A DNA stretch of 64,000 nucleotides from JAJFJD01 sp965228695. GTDB taxonomy: Bacteria; Pseudomonadota; Alphaproteobacteria; UBA8366. A program made the translations under genes and the position numbers. This document shows, piece by piece, positions 8,739-16,483 of this stretch; position 1 is the stretch's first letter, and each line of letters opens with the position of its first letter. Under the pieces are notes generated by a model, which was not told the origin of the DNA, ran no database searches, and worked only from the letters and a program-made list of their open reading frames with translations. The DNA is taken from assembly GCA_965228695.1 (NCBI GenBank), contig CBDDIB010000002.1, positions 2,666,001 to 2,730,000 on the forward strand, written 5' to 3'.

Positions 8739-11729
8739 CTAGACGTCCTCCTTCTTCTGGTTGCCGTGGCCGGGCGGAACCCCGGGCACCGTCTCGGCGA
8801 CTTCGGTTCGGTTGCCGATGAATTCCAGATGGTCGCCGCCGGTCTTGCCGCTGGGCGGGCCCTTGAACTCCGTGCCGTAGCGCAGCGTCGCGCCGCCTTC
8901 GCGCGGCGCTTCGCGCTTGGGGAGGGGATCGAACATCGGATCGGTGTCGACGGTGTGCTCGGCGGTGCATTTCTCGATCCGCACCCGCAGGTCGTACCAG
9001 GCCGCTTGTCCCGAGACCGGGTCCGAATTGGAATAGCGGTAGCCGTCCTTCCGTTCGGGCAAAAGTTCGGAGATGATGTGATTGAGTAAGAATCCGCGTT
9101 TCGCTTCCGGCGCGTCCGGGTCCAGGTTCCACGCGCCCCGTCGTTTACCTATGGCGTTCCAGGTCCACACCGTATCCGGGTTCACGCCCGCCATCGTCTT
9201 GACTTGCGCGCGGACCTTGCCGTGGTGGCTGGTGACCCAAATCCAGTCGCCATCCCCGACGCCGGCCTTGGCGGCGGTGTCGGGATGGACGTAAAGGTGG
9301 TTGGCCGTTGTGATCTGGCGCAGCCACGCGTTCTGCGAACCCCACGAATGATACATGTGCATCGGCCGCTGCGTCAGCGCGTGCAGCGGGAAGCTGTCGG
9401 TATCCACCGCGGCTTCCTCGAAGGGGGTGTACCAGATCGGCAAGGGGTCGAAATAGGTCTCGACCCGCGCGCGATGCTCCTCCGGCGGGACGACGGCGCC
9501 ATGGCCGCGCGCGGCGAGCCGAAACTTCTGCAGATGTTCGCTATAGACATGCAGCACGATCTGGTCTGCCGAGCCGATCCAGCCGACGCTCGCCGCATAA
9601 TCGAGATAGTCCTTGTTCGCGTGTTTGAAGTAGAGCTGGTTCGGCTCGAGTTCGTGCTGCCAGAAACATCCGTTTTCGATGTAGCGGTCGAGTTGGTTGG
9701 GGTTGACCGGTCCTTTGCCGTGCTGGTCGCCGTTCTCGCCGCGCCAGCCCGCCAGCGGGCCGATGCCCGGCGCGCGTTCGTGGTTGACCATGTAGTCGGG
9801 ATAGCCGCCGGGATATTTCGGACTACCGTCCTCGTTGGTCATGCCGGGCAGGCCGAGCCGGCCGCCGAGGTCGATCATCACGTCCTGGAAGGCGCGCACG
9901 TCGCGGTCGGGCGGGACGACGGGCTGACGGATCGAATCCGCCGGTCCATGGGCGGAGCAGATCGGCCGGTCCAGCAGCGAGATGCAGTCCCAGCGTTCGA
10001 GATAGGTGGTGTCGGGCAGGATCAGGTCCGCGTAGGGGACCATCTCGGAATAATAGGCGTCGGAATAGATGATCCGCGGAATCTTGTACTCGCCGGTATC
10101 CGAATCCTTGTCGGATAGCATCTTCAAGGTGCCGGGCGTGTTCATCGCCGAGTTCCACCCCATGTTCGCCATATACATGAACAGGGTGTCGATACGGTAG
10201 GGATCGCCCTTCCACGCGTTGTGAATGACCATATGCATCAGGCCGTGGCCCGAGATCGGGTTGTCCCAACTGAACGCCTTGTCGATGCGCGTCGGCGATC
10301 CGTCGGCATCCACCAGCAGGTCGGCGGGCGCGGTCGGCATGCCGAGCGGCGGGCCGGCGATCGGCGTATTCGGCGCAACGTCGTGCCCGGCCGGCTTCGG
10401 GAAGGACGGGACGTGTTTCGGGAAGGGCGCCTTATAGCGGTATCCACCGGGAACATCGATGGAGCCGAGCAGGATCTGTAGGACATGGATGGCGCGACAG
10501 GTGTGGAAACCGTTCGAGTGGGCCGAAATACCGCGCATCGCATGCATCGAGACCGGTCGGCCGATCATCTTGTCATGCGTCCGTCCCGCCCAGTCCGTCC
10601 ATTCCACGTCGAGGACGACTTCTTGCGCGAAAGCCGCGTGCGCCAATTCGGCGGCGATCCGCTTGATCTTGTCCGCGGGAATACCGCATTGCTCGGCCAC
10701 CGCGTCGGGCGCGTAGCGGTCGTCCATGTAGCGGGCGGCGAGAAGCTGGAACGCCGGGACCGCGGTCCGTCCATCGGGCAGTTTATACTCGCCGACCAAT
10801 GCCGGGGAGATATCCGGGGCCATCGCGTTCGTCAGGACCTGTTTAGCGGCGTCGCAGCACATCGGATTTCCGTCGCTGTCGCGGGCGAAGAGGCCATCGT
10901 CGGCCGCCGTCGGATCCTGGATCACGAGCCACGGCGAATTGGTGTAGCGCACCAGGAATTGCCAATCGACCTTCTCGGCCTTGAGCAATTCGTGGATCAG
11001 GGCAAACGCGAACAGTCCGTCGGTGCCGGGCCGGATGCCGATCCATTCGTCGGCCACCGCCGAATATCCCGTCTTGATCGGATTGACCGAGACGAACTTG
11101 GCTTGTGCCTTGGTCTTGAGACGCCCGATGCCGGTCTTGAGCGGATTGGAATCGTGATCCTCGGCGACGCCGAACATCATGAAATAGCGCGTATGTTCCC
11201 AATCCGGCTCGCCGAACTCCCAGAAGGAACCACCGATGGTGAAACATCCGGCGGTGGCCATATTGACCGAGCAAAAGCCGCCATGCGCGGCGAAGTTGGG
11301 GGTGCCGAATTGCGACGCCCACCAGCCGGTCATCGCCTGGCTTTGGTCGCGCCCCGTGAACAGCGCGAGCTTACGGGGATCGGTCGCGCGGATTTTGCCG
11401 AGCCATTCGGTCGCGAGACCCAGGGCTTCGTCCCATTCGATTTCCTTGAACTCGCCCGACCCGCGCTCGCCGACTCGCAACAGAGGCTTCGAGAGCCGCG
11501 CGGGCGAATAATGCTGCATGATGCCCGCCGACCCCTTGCCGCAGAGGACGCCCTTGTTGATCGGGTGATCGCGGTTGCCTTCGATGTATCGGACCCGGCC
11601 GTCCTTGAGATAGACCTTAATGCCGCAGCGGCAGGCGCACATGTAACAGGTTGTCGTCTTCACTTCGTCGGCGACGGGCGGCGACGTATCGACGACCTCG
11701 CGGACGGTTTCGAACGGGTTTAACGACAT
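8739..11729 (-). CDS. soeA: SoeA-type molybdopterin sulfite dehydrogenase, catalytic subunit
   Basis: 996-residue molybdopterin guanine dinucleotide enzyme of the DMSO-reductase superfamily. Near the N-terminus Cys28, Cys31, Cys35 and Cys63 (TTCYMCACRCG, GVLCGKG) form the [4Fe-4S] site. Conserved stretches follow, such as DTTYLERWD and the C-terminal molydopterin dinucleotide-binding domain from about residue 800 (HALTQRPMHMYHSWGSQN, WNAIGKRRGAW). No twin-arginine signal precedes the cluster, placing the enzyme in the cytoplasm, as for SoeA of purple sulfur bacteria, which oxidises sulfite directly to sulfate. Neighbouring TusA, TauE, TIGR02186 and persulfide dioxygenase genes fit. A thiosulfate, polysulfide or other reductase is the main alternative. 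Confidence 0.82.
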   Translation of the reverse strand: MSLNPFETVREVVDTSPPVADEVKTTTCYMCACRCGIKVYLKDGRVRYIEGNRDHPINKGVLCGKGSAGIMQHYSPARLSKPLLRVGERGSGEFKEIEWDEALGLATEWLGKIRATDPRKLALFTGRDQSQAMTGWWASQFGTPNFAAHGGFCSVNMATAGCFTIGGSFWEFGEPDWEHTRYFMMFGVAEDHDSNPLKTGIGRLKTKAQAKFVSVNPIKTGYSAVADEWIGIRPGTDGLFAFALIHELLKAEKVDWQFLVRYTNSPWLVIQDPTAADDGLFARDSDGNPMCCDAAKQVLTNAMAPDISPALVGEYKLPDGRTAVPAFQLLAARYMDDRYAPDAVAEQCGIPADKIKRIAAELAHAAFAQEVVLDVEWTDWAGRTHDKMIGRPVSMHAMRGISAHSNGFHTCRAIHVLQILLGSIDVPGGYRYKAPFPKHVPSFPKPAGHDVAPNTPIAGPPLGMPTAPADLLVDADGSPTRIDKAFSWDNPISGHGLMHMVIHNAWKGDPYRIDTLFMYMANMGWNSAMNTPGTLKMLSDKDSDTGEYKIPRIIYSDAYYSEMVPYADLILPDTTYLERWDCISLLDRPICSAHGPADSIRQPVVPPDRDVRAFQDVMIDLGGRLGLPGMTNEDGSPKYPGGYPDYMVNHERAPGIGPLAGWRGENGDQHGKGPVNPNQLDRYIENGCFWQHELEPNQLYFKHANKDYLDYAASVGWIGSADQIVLHVYSEHLQKFRLAARGHGAVVPPEEHRARVETYFDPLPIWYTPFEEAAVDTDSFPLHALTQRPMHMYHSWGSQNAWLRQITTANHLYVHPDTAAKAGVGDGDWIWVTSHHGKVRAQVKTMAGVNPDTVWTWNAIGKRRGAWNLDPDAPEAKRGFLLNHIISELLPERKDGYRYSNSDPVSGQAAWYDLRVRIEKCTAEHTVDTDPMFDPLPKREAPREGGATLRYGTEFKGPPSGKTGGDHLEFIGNRTEVAETVPGVPPGHGNQKKEDV

Positions 11730-11868
11730 TATCCGGTATATCCCCTGTGGGTGGGTTTGCGGTAAGCCGAGGCGGGGATTGCCAACGTAATGAATTCGGC
11801 CGGCCGCGTCGACCTTTTCGGCAATATTGAGACGGTTTGTTTCATTTTTCGTGATTCATGCAGGAGAA

Positions 11869-11890
11869 GGATCGGCTTCGGAGCCGATCC
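11869..11890 (-). terminator. Hairpin behind the tauE-TIGR02186 unit
   Basis: A perfect nine-base-pair stem (GGATCGGCT with AGCCGATCC) closes a four-base loop about 110 bases downstream of the TIGR02186 stop and upstream of soeA. On the minus strand it is followed by the pyrimidine run TTCTCC, a modest intrinsic terminator. A second short hairpin (CCGCGC/GCGCGG, 11983-11998) lies closer to the stop. Together they probably separate the exporter unit from soeABC. Confidence 0.5.
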
Positions 11891-12002
11891 CGGTTCATGG
11901 CATTGAGATCGAGCGTTACGGCTAGGACAGAGATTAGTGCGGTCCGTGGTCCGAAAAACCCTGATCGGTCAAATGTCGGAATCCGCGCCCGTGCGCGGTC
12001 TT

Positions 12003-12737
12003 CTATACATTCCGGAAGATCGCGTTCGCGCCCAGTCCGGCCAGAACGGCAATCACGATCGCGACGATGCCGTAGAGCGCCGGGTAGGCATAGGCCGTCT
12101 GGAAGACTGCGGCGCCGATCCCGGCTTTTGTCACCAGCAGCGGCGTCGATTTGATGCTTTTCACCTCGCCGTCTTGCACCAGCATCGCTCGGATATTGTA
12201 GTAGCCGGTGGGCAGGTTCGCCGGAAGGTACAGGTCGGCGCGGAAGAGCTGCCCGCCCAGCAGTTTGACATTCTCTTCGAGCGTGCCGTAACGGCCGATG
12301 CGCTGCATATTCCGGATTAGGGCATCCCGGAAGTTGGCCTTCTCGGCGGGACCGACCTTGTCTTTCGAATTCAGCTCGAGATATTCGACGCCGATTTGGT
12401 GATCCTCGCGGGTGCGCAGCGGCAGCCATTCGTCCAGCGTATCGCTCGCCAACACCTGATAGAAGGACGGCGCATCCTCGAATCGCAGTGTGTCGCGGTT
12501 GATCCAGATACCGGCAATCCGATCCTTGCGGCGCACGGTGATCGAATGCCGCGGCCCTTCCACGATCACAACGACCTTTCCTTCGCCGTCGATCGCACCG
12601 AACAGCAACACCTTGGTGCCGGTAAAGCCGGTCGTGATCTTGACGACGCTTTCCGAGATGTCGGCGACGAGCGGTTCGGCCCGCGCAGGGAGGGCGCAGA
12701 TGATGAGAATCAGTAGGGCGAGGAAGGCGCGGGGCAT
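12003..12737 (-). CDS. TIGR02186-family exported membrane protein
   Basis: 244 residues from the ATG at 12737, which follows the tauE stop by two bases with GGAGGG inside the end of tauE; an upstream in-frame start is rejected because it lies inside tauE. A signal peptide (about residues 1-20, ending ARA) leads a soluble beta-rich region, and a single C-terminal transmembrane segment (YGIVAIVIAVLAGLGANAIF) precedes three last residues. The sequence matches my knowledge of TIGR02186/PF09608 alphaproteobacterial proteins, which often sit beside TauE/SafE genes. Function unknown; a periplasmic partner of the exporter is a reasonable guess. Confidence 0.78.
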   Translation of the reverse strand: MPRAFLALLILIICALPARAEPLVADISESVVKITTGFTGTKVLLFGAIDGEGKVVVIVEGPRHSITVRRKDRIAGIWINRDTLRFEDAPSFYQVLASDTLDEWLPLRTREDHQIGVEYLELNSKDKVGPAEKANFRDALIRNMQRIGRYGTLEENVKLLGGQLFRADLYLPANLPTGYYNIRAMLVQDGEVKSIKSTPLLVTKAGIGAAVFQTAYAYPALYGIVAIVIAVLAGLGANAIFRNV

Positions 12738-12739
12738 CG

Positions 12740-13702
12740 TCAATGCCCTCCGCCCAGGCCCAACGAGTACAAGTCGTCCGGCGTGACCACCAGGTCGAAT
12801 GCAAGCTTGACGCACACGCCCAGTACCATCAGCGCCAAGAGGCCCCGAAGCTGTTCGCCCTTCAGGTAAGCCCCGACCTTGGTGCCGATCTGCGCCCCGA
12901 CCACCGCGCCGAGCAGTAGGATCAACGCCAACACGATGTCCACGGTCTGGTTCAGATAGGCCTGGAAGAAGGTGGCGTTGGCGGTGACGAAAATGATCTG
13001 CAACAGCGAGGTTCCGACCACGACGGCGGTCGGCATGCCAAGGAGATAGATCATCGCCGGCACCATGACGAAGCCGCCGCCGACGCCCATGATTGATGCC
13101 AGGACGCCGACGAGAAAGCCGACACCGAGCGGCAGCAGTGCGCTGATATAGAGCTTGGAGCGGCGGAACCGCATCTTGAACGGTAGGCCGTGCAGGAAAT
13201 TATGTTGATGCAGTTTGCGGCGAGGTACCGTCGCGGACTGACTGCGCTTGATGGCGCGGATGCTCTCCACGAGCATCAGGAATCCGATGATGCCCAAAAA
13301 CACGACGTAGCAGATCTTGATGACGAGATCGATCTGGCCGAGCGTCCGCAATTCCTTGAACAAAAAGACGCCGAAAGTCGACCCGACCAAGCCGCCGATG
13401 AGCAGGACGATGCCCATCTTGAGATCCACATTCCCGCGCCGCCAATGGGCCATCACGCCGGAAACCGAGGATGCGACAATTTGGTTCGCTTCCGTGCCGA
13501 CCGCGACCGGCGACGGCACGCCCAGAAAGATCAGCAGCGGCGTCATCAGGAACCCGCCGCCGACGCCGAATATCCCGGACAGCATGCCGACCCCGGCGCC
13601 CATTCCGAGCAACAGGAAAACGTTGACCGACATTTCGGCGATGGGCAGGTAGATATGCAACGCCGTCGAATACTTTCTACGAGCGTCCAAAGGATTCGCC
13701 AC
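12740..13702 (-). CDS. tauE: TauE/SafE-family sulfite/organosulfonate exporter
   Basis: 320-residue inner-membrane permease with about eight hydrophobic segments in two homologous halves. Each half carries the glycine-rich motif of the family: GIFGVGGGFLMTPLLIFLGV and SIMGVGGGFVMVPAMIYLLG, followed by GT(E/S)xxQI in both. Members export sulfite, sulfoacetate or related anions. Directly coupled to the TIGR02186 gene. Placed next to soeABC, it most likely relieves sulfite build-up, but the substrate is not shown by sequence. A palindrome that looks like an operator lies 37 bases upstream of the start. Confidence 0.85.
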   Translation of the reverse strand: MANPLDARRKYSTALHIYLPIAEMSVNVFLLLGMGAGVGMLSGIFGVGGGFLMTPLLIFLGVPSPVAVGTEANQIVASSVSGVMAHWRRGNVDLKMGIVLLIGGLVGSTFGVFLFKELRTLGQIDLVIKICYVVFLGIIGFLMLVESIRAIKRSQSATVPRRKLHQHNFLHGLPFKMRFRRSKLYISALLPLGVGFLVGVLASIMGVGGGFVMVPAMIYLLGMPTAVVVGTSLLQIIFVTANATFFQAYLNQTVDIVLALILLLGAVVGAQIGTKVGAYLKGEQLRGLLALMVLGVCVKLAFDLVVTPDDLYSLGLGGGH

Positions 13703-13738
13703 GGACTCGCGGTGCGACCGGGCAGGGTGGACGCCGGT

Positions 13739-13755
13739 AAATCAGACTCTGATTT
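13739..13755. promoter_or_regulatory. 17-bp perfect palindrome upstream of tauE
   Basis: AAATCAGA-C-TCTGATTT, eight-base arms around one central base, in otherwise GC-rich sequence 37 bases before the tauE start. On the minus strand a TTGACT hexamer (13792-13797) lies upstream and could be a -35 element, which would put the palindrome near or just after the transcription start. The geometry suits a dimeric repressor. Which regulator binds is unknown. Confidence 0.5.
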
Positions 13756-13883
13756 GAATTGTGACGCGCATCATGCGCCGCCGGTTTGGGAAGTCAACTG
13801 AAAGCCCCGGCCGGGCCGGGTGATTTTTGGGATTACGCGTCTTTTTGTCACAGAAAACGGCGTTTTGGCCGAAACGATGGGGC

Positions 13884-14228
13884 CTAATCCCCGTGCACGA
13901 CCGGGCCGCCCGCCGCCTTCCATCCCATTATGCCGCCCGCGAGACGGAACATCTCGGTAAATCCAGCCCGTTTCAGCATTTCGGATGCGACTCCGCAGCG
14001 TACGCCGCTCGCGCACATCAACAGCAATCGTTTATCCGTATGGTCGGGAATGTTTTTCGGATCGAAGGCGGACAGCGGGACCAGCGTAGCCCCCTGGATA
14101 TGCTCCATGGCGTATTCATGCGGTTCCCGAACGTCGATAAGAACGGCATCGCCGCGGTCGATCCAGTGACGCGCGGTCTGCGGGTCGACCATCTCGACGC
14201 GGGGTTGTTGCGGCTCGTTATCGCTCAT
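13884..14228 (-). CDS. Single-domain rhodanese-like sulfurtransferase
   Basis: 114 residues, one rhodanese domain: LIDVREPHEYAMEHIQGA, then the active-site loop Cys72-A-S-G-V-R and a C-terminal GGIMGWKAAGGPV. It would accept sulfane sulfur as a cysteine persulfide and pass it to acceptors such as TusA or cyanide. The ATG at 14228 has GGAG about ten bases upstream and is preferred over the GTG eight codons earlier. It lies on the same strand as the tauE and soe genes, 180 bases before tauE. Confidence 0.88.
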   Translation of the reverse strand: MSDNEPQQPRVEMVDPQTARHWIDRGDAVLIDVREPHEYAMEHIQGATLVPLSAFDPKNIPDHTDKRLLLMCASGVRCGVASEMLKRAGFTEMFRLAGGIMGWKAAGGPVVHGD

Positions 14229-14335
14229 GCTTCGTGACTCCGCCGGGGACACCGAAAAAGTGTGCCGGACCGCTTACCCTGTCAAGCGGCAAAACGCCGG
14301 ATGCACCGGTGGTTTCGATTTATGCGGACGGCGGT

Positions 14336-14359
14336 CCGGCCGGCGAAAACGCCGGCCGG
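14336..14359 (-). terminator. Strong hairpin behind the aldolase gene
   Basis: A perfect ten-base-pair GC stem (CCGGCCGGCG with CGCCGGCCGG) around AAAA begins eight bases past the class II aldolase stop. There is no U-tract, so it may be a Rho-assisted or processing structure rather than a simple intrinsic terminator. Confidence 0.5.
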
Positions 14360-14366
14360 GAACCGG

Positions 14367-15125
14367 TCAATTCCGATAGTCGGCTCCTTCGCGGTCGAGC
14401 GTGCGAAGGATGCCTTCCCATTCGAGGTCGCCGTAGGTCCCGTCGTCGAACTTCGCCTTGTAGCGCGCGATACTGTTGCTGCGGACCGGTTCCGGCACCT
14501 CGATCAATTCCCCTTCGCCGGCAGCCGTCTGAATCTGGCAGGCGGTTTCGAGGAAATACATCTTCTTGAAGGCTTCCTGGATCGACTTGCCGATGGTCAA
14601 CAGGCCATGATTGCGCAGGATGATGCAGTCGGCCTTGGCGCAGTCGCGGCCCAGAACTTCACGCTCGTCGAGGTTGCCGCCGGCGACGTCGTAGTCGTGA
14701 TACCCGATGCTGCCCAAAACCAGGAGAGATTGCTGACTGATCGGGCGCAGTCCGCATTTTTGCGCGGAAACGGCCACGCTGGACCGCGTGTGCAGATGCA
14801 TTACGCAGTTGGCGTCCGGCCGCGCCATCAGGACGCCGCTGTGGATCGTGAACCCGGCGTCGTTGAAATTGCCGTGCTCGCCGATGACGTTGCCGTCATA
14901 GTCCATTTTGACCAGGCTGGAGGCCGTGATCTCGTTGAAGAACTCCCCGTAGCGGTTGATCAGGAAATGGCCCGGCTCGCCGGGGACCCGCGCCGACATG
15001 TGGGTGTAGATCAGGTCCGTCATGCGCAGCTTGTCCAAGATGCGATACAGCGCCGCGAGATTACAGCGGGTTTCCCACTCCGCGTCGCTTATGTCGGATT
15101 TCTGTCTCAGTGTCGTGACTGCCAT
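14367..15125 (-). CDS. Class II aldolase/adducin-family protein
   Basis: 252 residues covering one whole class II aldolase/adducin domain. Zinc-binding histidines are visible in FTIHSGVLMARPDANCVMHLHT (the H-x-H pair after MHL) and in IILRNHGLLTIG. The longer form with N-terminal ETRCNLAALYRILDKL and YTHMSARVPG resembles the subgroup close to adducin heads found widely in proteobacteria; its substrates are mostly uncharacterised. Divergent from the phytanoyl-CoA-dioxygenase-like gene. A fuculose-phosphate or ribulose-phosphate aldolase role should not be assumed. Confidence 0.83.
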   Translation of the reverse strand: MAVTTLRQKSDISDAEWETRCNLAALYRILDKLRMTDLIYTHMSARVPGEPGHFLINRYGEFFNEITASSLVKMDYDGNVIGEHGNFNDAGFTIHSGVLMARPDANCVMHLHTRSSVAVSAQKCGLRPISQQSLLVLGSIGYHDYDVAGGNLDEREVLGRDCAKADCIILRNHGLLTIGKSIQEAFKKMYFLETACQIQTAAGEGELIEVPEPVRSNSIARYKAKFDDGTYGDLEWEGILRTLDREGADYRN

Positions 15126-15179
15126 ATCTTTCCTCGTCCTTGCCGTTCGGTGGGGGTTCGGGTGCGGATTTGCAGCCTA

Positions 15180-15208
15180 AGATTAGTTCAACCGCACAGG
15201 AACGGCAA
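15180..15208 (-). promoter_or_regulatory. Possible promoter for the aldolase gene
   Basis: On the minus strand, TTGCCG (15203-15208) and TAATCT (15180-15185) stand 17 bases apart, about 55 bases before the aldolase ATG. The match is partial. It lies in the 271-base divergent region shared with the dioxygenase-like gene, where nothing else was recognised. Confidence 0.35.
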
Positions 15209-15396
15209 AAAGGAAAAGTCCGATCTCGGCCACCTTCCGCCGCCGCGTTGCGGCTGAGTTCCTGGAACAACCCGCTTTCCAGAGCCCTTGATTTCGGCGG
15301 TAAGGCCCCGCCGGGGTCACGTTCGAGCTTTTCTGGAGTCGCAAATCTGACGTTTGTGCGGTATCGGAAACCGTCGAATTTTGCGGAGTTGAAATC

Positions 15397-16239
15397 ATGC
15401 CGAAAATCCTAAGCGAGGCGCAGCAGGAAACCTTCAATTCCTGCGGGTTTTGCGGGCCCGTGCGGGTATTCCCGCCCGAAGTTGCGGCGCGGTATCGGAG
15501 CCGTTTCGAAGCCTATGAGACCGCGAATGGCGGATGGTATGAACTCAGTAAGGGGCAAAAGCTGTACCTGCTGCAAACCTGGGCGGCCGAACTGGCGAGC
15601 CACGACAGAATCCTGGACGCGGTCGAAGACGTTCTCGGACCGGATTTGATGTGTTGGGGCCTGAGCTTGTTCGTGAAGGATGCCAAGGATGCCAGCTATG
15701 TGACTTGGCACCAGGATTCGACCTATTGGGGTCTCAGCAAACCCGATGTGGTGACCGCCTGGACCGCCTTGTCGCCCGCGACAAGAGAAAGCGGCTGCAT
15801 GAAGATGCTTCCGGGGAGTCAGGCGCTCGATCAGCTGCCGCATACTGATACGCTTGCGGCGAAGAACCTATTGACCCGGGGACAGGAAATCGCCGTTGAG
15901 GTGGACGAATCGGAAGCGGAGTACCTGGAGCTTCAGCCCGGTGAAATCTCGCTGCATCATGTCCGGACGGTTCACGCTTCCGAGCCGAACATGTCCGACG
16001 ATCGCCGGATTGGCGTCGCAATTCGCTATATCGCGCCCGATGTGCGCCAGATCAACGGCGGGAAGGACAGCGCCTGGTTGGTGCGGGGCGAGGATCGATT
16101 CGGCAATTTTGTGCATGAGACGCCGCCGGTCCGGGACATGGACCCGGCGGCGATTGCGGAGCACGCCCGGATCATGAAATTTCGCCAAGATGTGCTTTAC
16201 AAAGATGTCGATGGCGATCCCGCCCATGACGCCCCGTGA
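15397..16239 (+). CDS. Phytanoyl-CoA dioxygenase-family Fe(II)/2-oxoglutarate enzyme
   Basis: 280 residues. The iron-binding facial triad is visible as His105-x-Asp107 in VTWHQDSTYWG and a distal His at about 193 in TVHASEPN, followed by an Arg for 2-oxoglutarate (RIGVAIRYIAPD). The PhyH family hydroxylates or halogenates varied small molecules, so the substrate cannot be named. GGAG precedes the ATG by nine bases. It is divergent from the class II aldolase gene, and the two might act together, but nothing in the sequence proves it. Confidence 0.83.
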   Translation: MPKILSEAQQETFNSCGFCGPVRVFPPEVAARYRSRFEAYETANGGWYELSKGQKLYLLQTWAAELASHDRILDAVEDVLGPDLMCWGLSLFVKDAKDASYVTWHQDSTYWGLSKPDVVTAWTALSPATRESGCMKMLPGSQALDQLPHTDTLAAKNLLTRGQEIAVEVDESEAEYLELQPGEISLHHVRTVHASEPNMSDDRRIGVAIRYIAPDVRQINGGKDSAWLVRGEDRFGNFVHETPPVRDMDPAAIAEHARIMKFRQDVLYKDVDGDPAHDAP

Positions 16240-16274
16240 AGACTCCGAATCATGATCTCAACGTTGCGTTATAA

Positions 16275-16308
16275 CATGCGGAAATTAAACAGTTAATTTC
16301 TTCGCATG
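16275..16308. repeat. Interrupted inverted repeat with AT-rich core
   Basis: CATGCG then GAAATTAA pair with TTAATTTC then CGCATG, around a four-base centre and with a two-base TT bulge. This gives 14 complementary base pairs 35 bases after the dioxygenase-like stop. The core is strikingly AT-rich for this genome. It may be a terminator for that gene (TTTATTT follows shortly) or a binding site upstream of the coiled-coil gene. Confidence 0.5.
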
Positions 16309-16483
16309 CGGAGGCTTTATTTAACCGGTCTCCGTCGCGCCAGTTGAACCTTTTATTAACGAGTTGTTTACAACAATAGGCCGAGGCAAAGGGCCGGAAA
16401 CGGCGGCGGACGAAGTCGGTTTGCCGCATCCGGGACCCTTGAGGTGATGGTGGCGCGGTACGCGCATTAGCTGAGGCCAATCG

